From Bigelowiella natans CCMP2755 (lineage: Eukaryota > Cercozoa > Chlorarachniophyceae), in NCBI GenBank assembly GCA_000320545.1, contig ADNK01000257.1:1-64000 (forward strand): 64,000 bases of DNA. The letters are read 5' to 3'. The position numbers and the translations under genes are program-made. Positions 1-13,113 of the stretch are shown here, in pieces; the first letter of the stretch is position 1, and each line of letters opens with the position of its first letter. Below the pieces are notes generated by a model that saw only the letters and a list, made by a program, of their open reading frames with translations, was not told the origin of the DNA and did no database searches.

Positions 1-70
1 GATGCCGGGGGGGGGAGAGAGAATAATATCAATACATTTAACAATACATAGGCGGTGGAGAGGAAGAAAA

Positions 71-73
<3 letters not shown>

Positions 74-110
<37 letters not shown>
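74..110. repeat. (GA)n microsatellite
   Basis: An uninterrupted AG/GA run in the left-edge spacer or intron of the ABCA gene. A second copy of the flanking sequence (gagagaataatatcaataca) occurs on each side, at about 14-34 and 135-155, so the run sits inside a local direct duplication. Confidence 0.9.
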
Positions 111-112
<2 letters not shown>

Positions 113-267
113 GGGGGGGAGGTTGGGAGAGGGGAGAGAGAATAATATCAATACATTTAATTATACATAGTAGATCTACATGCTAGCTCAGTGGGTTTGC
201 TGCTCTTTCCTTCCTCTTTCTATCAACAAACATCGCGCACATGTGCGATACTACTTCAAGCTGCTAC

Positions 268-2644
268 CTTCCTCCTCCTTTCTCTCCTGCCCCCCGTCGG
301 CGCCTTCTCATCGTGAAGTCATCATCATCGTTGTCTCCTTTTTGACGGCGACAACAGGAACAGGCCGCGGCGCAGCAGAAGCATGGATTCTGGGCGACAC
401 CGAACTCGCCTTGCCAGACATTTTCCATCCACCACGCACCCACCAGATATAGCTGTGGGTGATAGGATTGTTGAGAACTTAGTTAACGGCTCGATCCAGT
501 GGGTACTCTCAAGAAAGCAACATCTCGTATCACGTCTGGGCACTTACTTACCACAATGTCCGCCATCAGATAAAGGAGCGCGATGCCGAAGCCAAACCTG
601 TGTGACAGTTATGGATTAGACACTATCGTACCAACAGCATACATCATCAAGTATGCTTGGTAATGATGATGAGGGCGATAATGATGATTGATGAGGGGGG
701 TAGCAAGTGAGGAGACTACTTTGTGCTAGATCCGCCAATCCAGTTGTCAAATCCAACGGCTTTTTGCTCCGACTCCGCATCTGCCAAGGCCTCAAACGCT
801 GTAAAATTACAAGATTAGGATGAGAGGAGGAGGCACACTGGTAGGAACTCTAGCAGATATATACATGTATGTGCGTGTGTGTTTGTCTGTGTTTATTGCG
901 GCTTGAGCTGAGCAATAAGCAAGATGTGTAGTAGAAGTAGTGGTTGATTTGGGGTAATACACGAATCAGCACATCGCCATTTTTTGACTATCCGTGTCAT
1001 CTTCCAAACCCAAAAAAAGAGGGAGAGGGGGGGAGGGAAGGGGAGGAGGGGACCACTTTATATGCATTATTTCTAACATTGAACAGCGGATCATACCCTG
1101 TGAGAAGGCAATAGGAGAGGAGAGCGCCCCCATATGCCTGATGCATTTTAAGGCGATGATTATGATGGAAATGATGATGATACTGGTAATAATGATGATG
1201 ATGATGATAATGATGATGATCGGATCTACTACTACAACTACTACTACCACTTCTTCTACTACTACTACTATTACTACTACTACCCTTTTTCATTTCTACA
1301 AGACAAGCATTCGGAAAGAAGCAGCAGTGCACTATATCTCTGCTGCCCCGCATTTCGCTGTTTTCGCTGTTTGCTTCTTCCTCTTCTTCTTCTTCTTCTT
1401 CGTCATCGTCGTCGATGATCACCATCATCATTATTATCATCACCTGGTCCATTGTGGCGTTCCCGGTAACGCCAGCAGATACTTCGGGAGAAAGAGCACG
1501 AACAGGATGATCTGATCACAAGTGCAATCGACATGATGATGATGATGTTGATGATGATGATGACTATTTTTAATGGTGATTATGGTGATGGTGTGCAGAG
1601 TATGGAAATAATTATCAAAAGAGAGAAGGATGGGTTCAAAGGAAGATATATGATTTTTATCCGAAAACCGGCACACAACTTCTGGCAGGAAGATATGATA
1701 GAACGAGGGACTATCATGCTGTAAGATATGATAGAATGAACACTGCCATATCGCACCTGGCCTAGCTGTCCCGCAGTCCTCGAACGATCAAAGAAAGTAG
1801 AAGCCAGGAAGCAGAACGCCACAATTGATTGCAGGTACAACCACAACACGATAAAGAACCAGAACTAAGAAGAGAAGGACGAAGAGGGGAGAAGGAGAAG
1901 AAGAAGAAGAAGAAGAATAGAAGGAGGCAACATCAACCGCAACAACTAATCAACGAAGAGCAAATGGACACCGCAATACGAATGCTATGGTGACGATGGA
2001 TATGCTGTTGTTAGTTGCAATGAGCTGACACGTGTTTGGGCGTTTGCGCGTGATTGCAGATCATCACGTGTGGGTGGTGGCAACAACCGACCGAGCTCGT
2101 GTATTGGAAGAAGGCGACAGAACTGAGGCCGGAGATAAACGCAATGGCTCCACAGGGAATAGTAACGAGAATGCTGTACGTGAGATACCACGAGATGTAG
2201 TATGCGGACGTAGTTAGCCCCATCATCTTCATTCCTTCTTTGATCTTCTTCTCTTTCTCTTGGACGAGAGCCTGCAAGAACCTGACAAATAATGGCCAAC
2301 AGCTCAGGCTTTGAGTGATGGCGGTGTATTTGGCGCTGGTGCTAAGGCGTGTCTACTATATCGGGGTTGTGGCGTCGTTCGACTTGTGCGTGCATCTGTA
2401 AAGTAAGTATGATCGACTGTGCGTTTTATGCGTGTGTACTTTTGGCCAATAGCGAAGAAGCCGAGCACAAAGTAAAACGCACCAGACCTGCATAATTCGA
2501 TGTATTACATCGGAACAACAACCATCGTCATTGCCGTCTCTCCACGGCTCTGGCGACATTGTATAGATCTAGGATATGAGTATATGGCAACCCCTTTGCC
2601 CCCCTTCTTTCCTTACTTCCTTCTTGTTGTCTTTCAACAACAGC

Positions 2645-2697
<53 letters not shown>

Positions 2698-4567
2698 CGT
2701 GTGTGTGTGTGTGTGTGTATTACGAGGTCATCGTTTCGTGCATGGGGTCCAAGAAATATGCGCGCAAGGGCTCCACCTGATGGTATTATGCACGCTCGAT
2801 GATGGCGATGATGAGGGATAACTTTCGTAGGAAAAGCGACCACCGATCGATGATGGGGGTCTGACGGCATTTTACCGAAGTTTGAACAACATAATAGAAC
2901 GATTGTTCTGGTGCTGTCCATTCTCTGACCTGATAGATGAGCTGCGTCTTCATGGAGGCCAGTGACATTACCCCTCCCTGCTGTTGTAGTGCGAGCACTC
3001 CTTCGCTGAGTATCTCCTGAAGCTTTATAAAGCCGGAGTCGATGTAAGATGTGCGGGGGATAGGCGAGCGCCAATGGGTAAGTGGGTTAGGGTCGTCAGT
3101 ATATAGTTCTTCGTCGGGGAGGGGGAGGTAAGAGCCATTTATGCGGATTGATACGTTGACGGAAGGGCCTAGAGGAGGAGGAGGAGGAAGGATAGAACTC
3201 GTGGCTTAAATATATGATATCAATGTACTGAATAGATAAGGTCTTTTCAACTAGCACCATCAGCTAAGTGCACGATTTTTCATCCATTACAGAGAGACAC
3301 GCACATGTACACAGGAAAATTAAGTAGCGACGTGTTGGACAGTACCAATAGAGCGCGCCGAAGCGTCCGTGTGGAAGACTATAGCCGCCCAGATAGGCTT
3401 GTGCAGCACGTGGTGACACCTTCCCGCCGTGTAATTCGACAACAAGTCCGCCTCGGAGTCCAGCTGAGTTTACACCACGTATCGTCAAGGTGACGTATAT
3501 ATAAGGAAAAAACCATAGAGCTCATATGGCACACGAACGCGAACACACTCGATCTCAATCACGCAGAGTCAACACAAGCAGACAGCAACGACGACGACCA
3601 CGCCACGCCTTCCTGCACCTTGACGAGATATTCCGCCGTGGTGTCGTCTAAATTCCCTCGCACCATTTGCATGATCGTCTCCACCTCATGTCGAACAGTC
3701 GGGCTATGGATGCCACCGCGCTGCTCGGTGCTCGATTCAGCCTCTGCCCCACCATCCTGACTCAGTAGGTATGTGATGCAGCCGCTAGGAGAAAAATGCA
3801 GCAGGGAGGGGAAGGGTAGTTAGCTTACAAACATAGGCAATGCGTTCCAGTTCTAAGAAGTAAGTAAAAGCAGCCCAGCTAGCTACATAGAATAAATTAG
3901 CAACCAGCAGGTGGTGTCTGCGTGTTCTGTGCAATACGTGCACTTACTATTGATGGATGTAGAAGGGAAGGGACTGAACGGGGCTAGAGGGGAAAATTTG
4001 GCGCGGCTTTTCCGTTCTGAGATGGTTGTGTTGAGGGGAGATCGAAGACTCGTTATCAATTCATGACGTAATTTTTTTGGCGAACACACAATTATATTCG
4101 TGAAAATGGTAGTGCTTTTCTGCTCAAACCTTGGCTGGGCCACTCTAAATAGAACCAGAAGACTGAAGAAGATTAAAGGAAGCACCAGCTCTAGGATGGT
4201 TTCCTATGGAATGGACGGCGCGTCAAGAGACGTGGAATACAAAATGAGACTGTGCATCTTCGAGCACCACACCACACTGAGAAACAACGGAAGTACCCTT
4301 AAGGTGCGCGATTTGATGAGGTAATTCCGTCTAAGCATACACCATACTTGAGAGCACCATGATACCTGACCGCGAATAGTTAAGGTTACAAGCTCGACAA
4401 GGAAAGCCGACCTCATCCATCCCCCCCCCCCCTGGGATCCTTATAACATTCTGAAGGCAAACAACCAGCCACCCTGTTCCAACCCTAGGGCTAACCATGA
4501 TTCTCTTGTTCCCTAGCAGAGGCTGCTTTAAAGTGGCCTCGTCGTACGGCGGTTTGTGGGGGGGCAT
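268..4567 (-). CDS. ABCA-family ABC transporter, N-terminal half (3' part beyond left edge)
   Basis: Full-size ABCA proteins move lipids or related molecules across membranes using ATP. Only the N-terminus and first membrane domain lie here; the nucleotide-binding domains would be left of base 1. Exons read on the minus strand: 4567-4496 (start MPPHKPPYDEATLKQ), 4365-4297 (WCMLRRNYLIKSRTLR, the basic N-terminal motif), 4203-4090 (first membrane helix), 3756-3619, a probable extracellular exon near 3500-3440, 3060-2930 (SGFIKLQEIL), 2487-2440, 2335-2092 (EKEKKIKEGMKMMGL, the family hallmark), 1864-1757 (AFCFLASTFFDRSRTAGQLG), 1511-1444, 1137-1097 (SSPIAFSQ), 798-720, 597-552, 452-268 (WWMENVWQGEFGV). 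Phase is kept across the joins from 2335 down to 720, and the motif order matches ABCA proteins. The last exon adds an unusual Cys cluster (NPCFCCAAACSCC) and an acidic run before the expected nucleotide-binding domain. Some extracellular exons between 3600 and 2490 are unresolved. Confidence 0.88.
1143..1300. repeat. GAT/ACT trinucleotide microsatellite cluster inside an ABCA intron
   Basis: Imperfect GAT and ACT runs fill the intron between the ABCA exons at 1444-1511 and 1097-1137, with a CTT run at 1380-1400 and further GAT runs at 1532-1562. Open frames here translate as Met/Ile, Thr or Asp runs and are not genes. Confidence 0.85.
2647..2720. repeat. (AT)n-(GT)n compound microsatellite
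   Basis: About 22 AT units run directly into a GT tract. It lies in an intron of the minus-strand ABCA gene, between the exons at 2440-2487 and 2930-3060. Confidence 0.95.
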
Positions 4568-5154
4568 GAAGGGGTAGTTGCTACCTCCCCCCCGTTGGGT
4601 GTGTTTACTGCGCAACTGCTGCTGCTGCTCCTATGTGAGGAGAGTGGGCAGCGATTTGCCAATCTTTTTTCGCCGAACTGTGAATTTCTTAGATGTTTTC
4701 CGTATAGTAATTGGGCTCGTAGCTCAGTCTCCAGCCCATGGCCGCATCGATAACGTTGTCGCAGGACCAAGATCGTCTCTGAGAATTCTTTGAGCTGCTC
4801 GGAAACAGCTATAATAACTGCCGCTCTCAGTAAGTCTCTCAGTGGTCAACTCTGCGACGGATTTTAGGCAGATCCATCAATAAGACACAATTACGGCGAC
4901 CTCATTTCTCGAAAGTTTTGTTGTTATTTATTGTCGCACCGGCAATCCCGCCGAAGACTGTACCAGATCACGTGAGGTCGCCCATGACCTCAAAACCCAA
5001 ATTGTCAGACCTCTCCGGGGAGATTAACACCTAGAGGTGTAGGAGCAGCCGCAGCAGTGGCAGCATATTCCAAAGCAACTACCAGTAGGAAGAAGGAGAG
5101 ATATCCTGCCTGGGGTACATTCTGCACATACTTTGACCAACAGGACGAATTTAG

Positions 5155-6842
5155 GATCATGGAGACCGGATGGACTTCTACCCGACTATTCCTCACTGCG
5201 ATGTCTCTTTCGACATTGTTTCAAACTACAAGTTACATTACGGTATATATTACAGGATAGATTACATTTATTTGATTGAGGGAATACAGTTGAACGGTTG
5301 GAATGCCTTGTAGTCTCACGCATTGCATCTATCGTGCTACATGCAGATGGAGCATCCTCCGGTTTATTCGGCGACGACCATTTAATTTGGTGTGTATGTA
5401 ATCCTGTGTGTGTGTGTGATATGATAATATTCACAGAGTAACGACGTTGTCGTTTGTAAGACCATTCAACGGACCGAAGAACACATACGATGCATCCAAC
5501 ATCCTAGAGGTGCTTTCCTAATCATCCAGGCTGATTCTGATAACAAACATACCTAATACTAGAATGCTTCATGTTTATCTCCTTTCGATCTGCCATATTA
5601 GGTCATTTTTGCTATGGAAAAGGATGAAGATGACGGTCTTACTTATCATCGATACAGAGGTGAATGCTACGCTCATACAAATATATATACACTATGAATA
5701 TCACATTTACCATTCCAATCTTCCTAGGTCTTTCACTATACAAATACTCTATACTTTCCTTAACATTGGTTACCCATTGCTGTCATCGTTGCCATCCGTC
5801 GTTGCTCAGGTATCTCTCGAATTCACTTTGGTGATGGTTCTGATAATGTCATTCCGCTGTTCGTGCCAGATCCCCAGGTCCCCTTCCATATATAGATATG
5901 CTGCTGCATCTTGGCTACCGTTATTTCCACTGTATTAAATATCGCTAGCGTTGTAATCCTTTCACATCACATTCTTTATGTGCTTTTCCATAGATTGGAG
6001 GTGGAGAGGATGGTAAAGGAGATGATACTGCAACAGTAAGATGATAATTGCAAAGATTTACACGTGAGATCACATTGTTCACCCGAAAACTCTGACAACG
6101 ATGAAATATGCTACCCAGATTGCAGGTGCAGTGGTGGGTGGCCTCATCGGGGTCGTGATTATCGGTAGGTTTTTGAGACCAATCTTGTTGAACACATAGT
6201 GTCATTACGATAAATAATCTGTTATCGTCAGTCCTAGCGTTATGCTACTTCCATCGTTGGCGATTAGCGAAGGAAAGAATGAGGTCCACTTGTTCTCCAA
6301 TCAATTTTTAATTTCTCCCGATGCATTCGGCTGCTTTGTTGTTATCTCTCCTCAGAGATAATGAAGAATATGCAGCTAATAATACTAGAGGCAGGAGAGC
6401 GGTGAGTGTTCTGTGAAGCTATCATATCGTTATTGTATAGTTTTTGGATTTTTCTATGACTTTCTTTATGTTTGATTCCTCCTAGGACATCAGAATTGTG
6501 GCTTTTGCGAAAGGCCTGTGGCAGGTAGTGCCATTCCTTCAGCTCTTTCAGCTTTGGACAAGCACTCTTTTAGTTTATAGGTGTGTGTGTGTGTGTGTGT
6601 GTGTATAGTGTACCCTCAATGAGACCCCATTAACTTACCATATTGTATAGAGCGTGAGATCGCAAGAGCGTTTGACAGGAGGAGGAGGAGGAGGAGGAGG
6701 AGGAGGAGGACGAATGGGACAAGGGGAGAATAACAATCCTATCGCGTCTTCTTCAGGATTTAGAGATGTTTCAGGTAGTCCCCGAGCTACGTCAACTAAT
6801 ATTTTGGATAACATGTTAGCCAATCTCGGGACAGTTGACTGA
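5155..6842 (+). CDS. Single-pass membrane protein with short cytoplasmic Gly-rich tail (5' end unresolved)
   Basis: Ten exons splice in phase: 5155-5242, 5439-5509, 5602-5659, 5810-5877, 5994-6035, 6119-6164, 6232-6283, 6356-6401, 6486-6524, 6651-6842 (TGA). The first four encode an extracellular-looking region (for example CDVSFDIVSNYKLHY and FGDGSDNVIPLFVPDPQ). Exons 5-7 give an acidic linker (GGGEDGKGDD), then a clear membrane helix (AVVGGLIGVVIIVLALCYF) followed by the stop-transfer residues HRWRLAKERMR. The cytoplasmic tail carries a poly-Gly run encoded by a GGA microsatellite. This is a type I layout. I do not recognise the family. A signal-peptide exon was not identified; candidates lie between 4750 and 5010, for example a hydrophobic stretch ending at a donor near 4972. 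The gene is divergent from the ABCA gene. Calling it an adhesion or receptor protein would be inference. Confidence 0.75.
6680..6711 (+). repeat. (GGA)n microsatellite coding poly-Gly
   Basis: About ten GGA units in the last exon of the membrane-protein gene, read as a run of eleven glycines in the cytoplasmic tail. A (TG)n run lies just upstream in the preceding intron at 6580-6605. Confidence 0.9.
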
Positions 6843-8675
6843 TGATATATCCTATATAGCTACTGATGAAGTGGGAAGCGGCAGAGCCACACCTATTTTG
6901 ACCTCAAAACCCTCCCTCCCTCCGAGAAAGACAACTGCTCTGAAGAAAGGTACTGGCTTTCAGAGAATAGTTGAGCTGAAAAAACACTAAAACGTATTCA
7001 ATTTGTAGCAAGAAGTTATAGGCCTTTATTTTTGTATTAAGAATGACATGTATTCATAAGGTGACGTGAAGACCCCTCCTATACCTGAGAGACGTAGAAG
7101 AACAGGCGGTACACCCAATGAAGCAGTAGCTGCTGCTGCTCATTTGCGTCCGAGCGTGAGCATTGGGCTTGAGGAGGAAGTGTGATAACCTTACGACCGA
7201 ATATATCACGTAAAATCTCTTAACTTTTATATCTTTAAAACGCAATTCAATTTACTAAAACATATCAAGAACCAAAACAATTTTAGATGTACGCACATTT
7301 TCATGGCAACTGCCGAGGACCAACAAGTTGTTGTACGATGTGATAATTTCTTATTGCACTCGACTAGATATTGGAATTTTTTTGGTATCGTTTTGGTACC
7401 CAGCAGAGCGCCTTTGAAGAATATGTGCCCGATTAAATTCAATTATAACAACACATAACCTTGAGCACAATACTTTGATTAATTCATGGACATATTGGCG
7501 CATCAGATTTGCACGGGCCGCACAAAAATACTTATTGCTAAGTAATGCGCAATTATGCATGTGCGTGGGTAATGCAGTCATCATGGTCGTCATGGAAGGC
7601 ATTTAATAATAGCGTGCGGCTGCATGTGCAGGAGGTTGAGATTGGGAACAAAGCTAGACGGATGTTCGTGCATGCACCAAATCTCTCGACAAATTTTATT
7701 ATCCGTGTCAGCAGAGATCACGTTTCGACGATGTGTGTGTTCGCCGATTTGAAAAAGCTGTGATGGGTTTCAAAATTTTCCATGTACTCCGTCCGCAAGC
7801 AACAGTGCTTTTGTGGATTGAGAACCTCTTCCAACATATCAATTTTCTTAAGAACTAGCAATGCAGCGTCCCTTTGAAGCAGGTATTTTATCGAAAAGCG
7901 CACAACCCCCTACTGCTCACTTTCCCAATGCGCGCACGTCCCGTAAACATCCAATGAACCTATACCATTCTCAACCGATGGATTGTGAGCTCGGAAGCAG
8001 GAAGGTCCCGATTTGCTCCTGCGTCAACCCTTTACAGCATGACGCAGTGCAAAAACACCGGCACATTTCTTCTCCGGAAGTCCCATCCGTTGCGGGAGTT
8101 GTTGCAGGGGCGTTCAAAACATTGTTTTTGGTTGTGCGTCACGGTCAAATGCACGTCGCAGTACATAATTTACGCCGTTTTGCTCGTTTCAATTGAAAAT
8201 ATTTTTCATTTTGTGTCTTGTTCGTTTATCGCTTGTCTGAGCCCAGTTTATTCAAAGGACGCAGATGTTCCAGCCACAATTATTTGTCCAACCAATGCCG
8301 CTAAACTTCTTCGGGCGATATTATTTCTCTGGGATACTCTATGTTCTAACAAGGTGGTTTATTTCCGCATTAATTCTTATCCAGAGGAAATTTAAAAAAA
8401 GAACGGAACAGGGCTCATCCAAATCCCTGCCTGTAATCGTACTCGTAGGTGCTCCCTCCCTCCTCATCTCTCCCGTGCCGAAGTCTCCTCCATGAGAGGC
8501 ATGAAGATTCAGCGGCAGAACTAATGCAGGCTTCCTTGTATTCATCCTGTCTGTCTCATAGTCCCAGAGCCACATCCATCTAACCAGTTAACTGCGTCCC
8601 TCACGAAGCACACGATCGCATCTTTGCTTCTGCCCCGAAAGTTCAAATGAAGCTTGCAGCTTAACCTTGAAAACG
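6843..8675. other. Intergenic spacer, no supported gene
   Basis: Lies between two plus-strand genes. Open frames at 7545-7763 and 7861-8395 have no recognisable domain and no consistent splice context. Base composition between about 7480 and 8230 looks unlike the neighbouring exons, so a decayed repeat is possible, but I see no terminal repeats. Confidence 0.5.
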
Positions 8676-10858
8676 ATGCTATCTATCCGCCATCCCCGAA
8701 TGGCACCGTTGATGCTGGTTTATGTCTTTCTGTTGTCGTACTTTATCCTGGCGACTCTGATGCCATCATCTGGGGGCGTTGTTTCAAATGGGTTTGATAG
8801 TTGGGAAGCTGCTGCTGCTTTCACGAAACATTTGGTAGTGGTGTAGTTGGTGATAGATGATCATAGCACTTTGGAGAGAGAGGTTGACTTAGCACTTTGG
8901 CCTAAGGAAAACACCTGCAAGAGAAGAGGGTGTGGGAAGGAGAGCAAGCAGTAAACGAGAAATGAGACTGTATAACGAGAATGATTTTATGACTTTGTTG
9001 CCAATATTACTGATTGATGACCTTAGGATTTGCCGAGACGCACGCAGCAAATTTCCAGAAGTAGCTCTAGTGAAAGCAGCTGGAGCTCAACGAGAGGCTG
9101 TAGGTGGAATGTGCTTAACTCTCGAGCTCTCTTCAACTTCTACACACTTCGAGGGGGGGGCATAGATAATAGTGATAACCATCACCATGAAGGCCAATCT
9201 CTGTCATCTTCATCGAATCAGACACATGCAGCTCGCAACGATGACAATATCAGTCTACCATGCAATACTACTGACGATTTGGGCAAGGAAGAGTTCAGCT
9301 CAGTTCATACAATTGCTGGTGATGGGTCTTCGGCGAAGGAGGGTGGAATACAGGCTGGTGGGGGAAAGGCACTGGAAGTGAGTCTAATGCATCCTTTCAG
9401 TTTAGCCGTCGGGCCGAATCAAGACGTTTTCTTTGTCGAGCCTGAACTTCACCAGGTATTGCAATTTTTAGTGACAGCATGTGATACGTGTACGGTGACT
9501 TCTCGCTTGAACCGGCAGACATTTTAGATGCGACTCACTCCTTTCTTTCTTTTATTGTTGTTTCCCCCCCCTCTCTCAGATCCGAAAAGTCACACCGGAA
9601 GGAAATGTCGTACATGTTGCAGGCACAGGAAATCCAGGATATCAGGTAATACGCGTATCTGCCCGCACCCCATCGTCTCCCATTTAGCACACATGGCTGA
9701 ATACTTTCTCCCTTATCCCCCCCTCCCCCTTACAGGATGGAGTTGGTTCGGTCTCGATGTTTGATTCTCCCCATGGCATCACAGTTGACAGGCTAGGGTC
9801 CATCTATGTTGCTGATACCGGTAACCACCGCATTCGAGTAATCCAGTACATGACGAAGAAACAGCGGATGCAGCATCAAGAGGGGGGAGGGGCAGGAGGA
9901 GGAGGAGATGGAAGAGGCAGCGACGACGGTGAGTATCTGATGTATGACTCGGAGGATTCTGGGGATGGAAACAACAGTGACCAAGAACTAAAGCCCGTTG
10001 TGCAAACATTTGCGGGGTGGCGGGCTCCTGGATATTTAGATGGTGAATCACATGATGATGAAGATGATGAAGAAGAAGATGATGATGATGATGATGATGA
10101 TGATATCAGATGATAGTGCTAGCAGTGAATGATGCAGTTGTAGCTTTTGTGAAGACTTCCCTTCAGTGTTCTTTCTTATTTTTTTTAGTTATTCACTCTA
10201 TAATTTTCTCTTTCTTTCTGTCTCTCCAGGCCTGGCTTTAGGCACTGAGTTCCAATGGGACTCTACGGCGCGTATGACGTATCCTTACGGTGTATGCATT
10301 GACAAGTGAGAATTCTATTCAATTTGGCAACAGCAGCACCAACAACACTAAAACCATCGCTGATATAGTCAAATGCTGTACATAATGTTCATCAGGACAG
10401 GCAATCTGTATATTGCAGACACGTTCAATAATTGTTTCCGTCGCGTGGCGTTGGGAGCTATGGTTAAGGAGGGGAAGGATATTGGTAGTGAGTGGTAGTA
10501 TTAGTAAGTAGTAGCAATATGATGATGATGATGATAGTGATGGTGATGATTATGATTATCACAACGAAGTATTGCTCTCTACTCATCTTTATGCTCTCTT
10601 CCCTTAATAATAGCCCTCCACCTCTCTCTTCCTTTACTGCACACTTCTGGCCTCAACGACACACCATTATCGTCATCATCATAATCATCATCATCATCGT
10701 CGTCGTCGCCATCGTCACTACCACCATCATTATCATCATCATTATCATCATCATTGTCATCATTGTCATCATTATCATCAGATTTCAACGGTTTCTACCC
10801 AATGGTGGCCGAAAGCAAAGACGGACGACCACTGTACAGAGTCACACTGCTACTACTG

Positions 10859-10889
<31 letters not shown>

Positions 10890-11743
10890 ATCCTTGCTAC
10901 CTTTGCTTATTTCGAGCAGTACTAATGAGAGTAGGTATCTGGTACTAGAAGAGATGAACATCGGTGTCATCCCGCTCCCCATGGTTAAGTCCAGTGTCAT
11001 TTTTCTCAGGTTCAAGAAGGAAGGGACGAACAAAACCGTCATCAAATTCGAAAAATACTGGTAAAATTTTCCATGTATCGAGAGCATCTTCCCATGCTCA
11101 TTTTCATCATATTAGTTAATTTTACGTGTAACGGTCATATTACTCAATAGTAATCTTCAATGAGTTTTGTTTTGCAGAGAGAGCCATAAATATTAGTGAA
11201 GCTGATCGGCCATTGCTTGAATAGTTAGAGTTGTATTTTTCTTGATGAATATCGTCGCTTATCACGTGGGGATTTCGTGAATACATTTGCTGATTATTTT
11301 GGTCAGGATGGTCAGTGAGCGCGGACTCCCTCATTATGTAGCAGCCGCTCGAGAAGATGACCAAGACCCTCCCTACACGGGATATCGGTGCATTCTATCC
11401 CCTCCCCCAGCTCCCAAAGGTGGTTGTTGTGCTGCAGTAGTGGCACGTACTTGATGGTGGAAATAGTACGATAGTAGCGCAATGATTATGGGGATGTTGC
11501 TGTGCCTCTCAATGCTCTTTTCTTTCTCCTTCCCCCCCCTTTGCCTGTGTTGTAACCACCATCTGATATTGCCGACTTGTTCGTTTGCTTCTCTCCCCGT
11601 CCCTAGTTGAGGTGGGCTGCTTCATGCATACATTGGCGGGGCGTGGTTCCCTTGCGGATAGCGACGGTGTTGCGTCAAAAGCGGAGTTCATGTGGCCGCA
11701 GACAGTTGCAACTGATAACGGCACCGGCATGTAATGGAAGGCG

Positions 11744-11783
<40 letters not shown>

Positions 11784-13080
11784 ACGCAGCGATGATCTGA
11801 TGATCATGATTATCATAGTGACAAAATTGTAGAAGTATACTCATTCTTATTGTTTATTTCTCTCTGTCGGGTCCGATAGAATACTGACTATTATTGTTTA
11901 TTTTTCTCTGTCGCGTCCGATCTTCTTCTCGCCCCTCTGATCGCCTGCATATTGATCTGTCGCAGCTACACGACAATCTACGAGATCCATCACAAGATCA
12001 AGCACATACTGCGCAACGGGACAACGACGACACTAGCTGGCTCCGAGGTGTTTGGGAAGGCGGACGGCTTTGGGTCGGCAGCAGAGTTCAACGCTCCCTA
12101 CAGCATCGCCACAGATCGATATGCCAACATGTCGCTAACCCCCTCTGTTCTTCCCCCCTCCTCTTTTGAGTGTTTGCATGATGTATGCGCATGTTTGAAT
12201 ACTCCGTCTTGAGAGGGTGAGCAACACAATAGGGAAAAGGGTGATGACATCATGAAAAGGGGATTGTAGGTTGATGATGAGCTATGCTGCTGCATCTTCT
12301 TCTTCTTCTTCGTTGACTTCTTTGTTCTTCTTCGTAGATTCGTCGCGGATACGCACAATGGAATGATACGTAAAGTCACCCCAGCTGGTTATAGCTCACC
12401 TACATTATCATTATCTAGTTGCCCAATAACAGCAACAGCGTTAGTAATAACAACTAGAAAATGAAGAAGAGAAAACCGATTTCTTGCTCCTGCTCGTGTC
12501 GTAGTACGACATCACCGTTTTCATTCTGTTTTCTGTCCCCATAACCGCTTATTGTCTCTCCCATGGTTCTACAACTTGATCACACAGGCAATGTTAGCAC
12601 TGTCGCGGGCCGTCGGACTATAGAAGAGGAAGAGGCGGAAACCGACGACACCGCTGATATAGAAGAAGCAGCCGATGTGGGGCGAGGCGGGGCGATTAAG
12701 AACTGGCGACATAGGGACGGGCCTTTGCACTCGTACTATCTTTGATGACGACGAGCATATATTCATGATATAACACGATGATGGTGCTGTACTGATATTT
12801 CTACAGGGCGCGGTTTTTCAGGCCATATGGAATCGCTCTGGACCAGTTCGGCAGCATCTACGTTGCAGACACCGTAATAATAATAATAGTAATACATGAG
12901 TTAGGAATACGAATCAGCCATACCATTGCCATCACCATCGCATTGCAATTGTCGTCGTTATCTTCAGCTGAACAACCGAATTCGCATGATCCGGAGACGG
13001 GTGCCGTACGCTCCGCAACCTCCGAAAATGAAGAGCTATAGTCAGGAATTAGGTCAGGTGTAAAAGTCGTCGTTATCATG

Positions 13081-13113
<33 letters not shown>

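Noticed and set aside
994-1515. Long open frames rich in Met/Ile/Thr or Asp/Glu/Ser
   Set aside because: They are translations of trinucleotide microsatellites inside an ABCA intron, on both strands.
2634-3074. Minus-strand 146-residue frame
   Set aside because: Wrong frame over a true ABCA exon (SGFIKLQEIL is in another frame) that runs into the AT/GT microsatellite.
4100-4324. Plus-strand 74-residue frame with a good donor
   Set aside because: It is the antisense of well-phased ABCA exons 4203-4090 and 4365-4297.
4711-4790. tRNA-like start gggctcgtagctcag
   Set aside because: No matching acceptor stem, anticodon arm or T-arm follows.
7861-8395. Overlapping plus-strand frames of 111 and 136 residues
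   Set aside because: No domain, no splice context, and both frames are open over the same DNA, as expected by chance.
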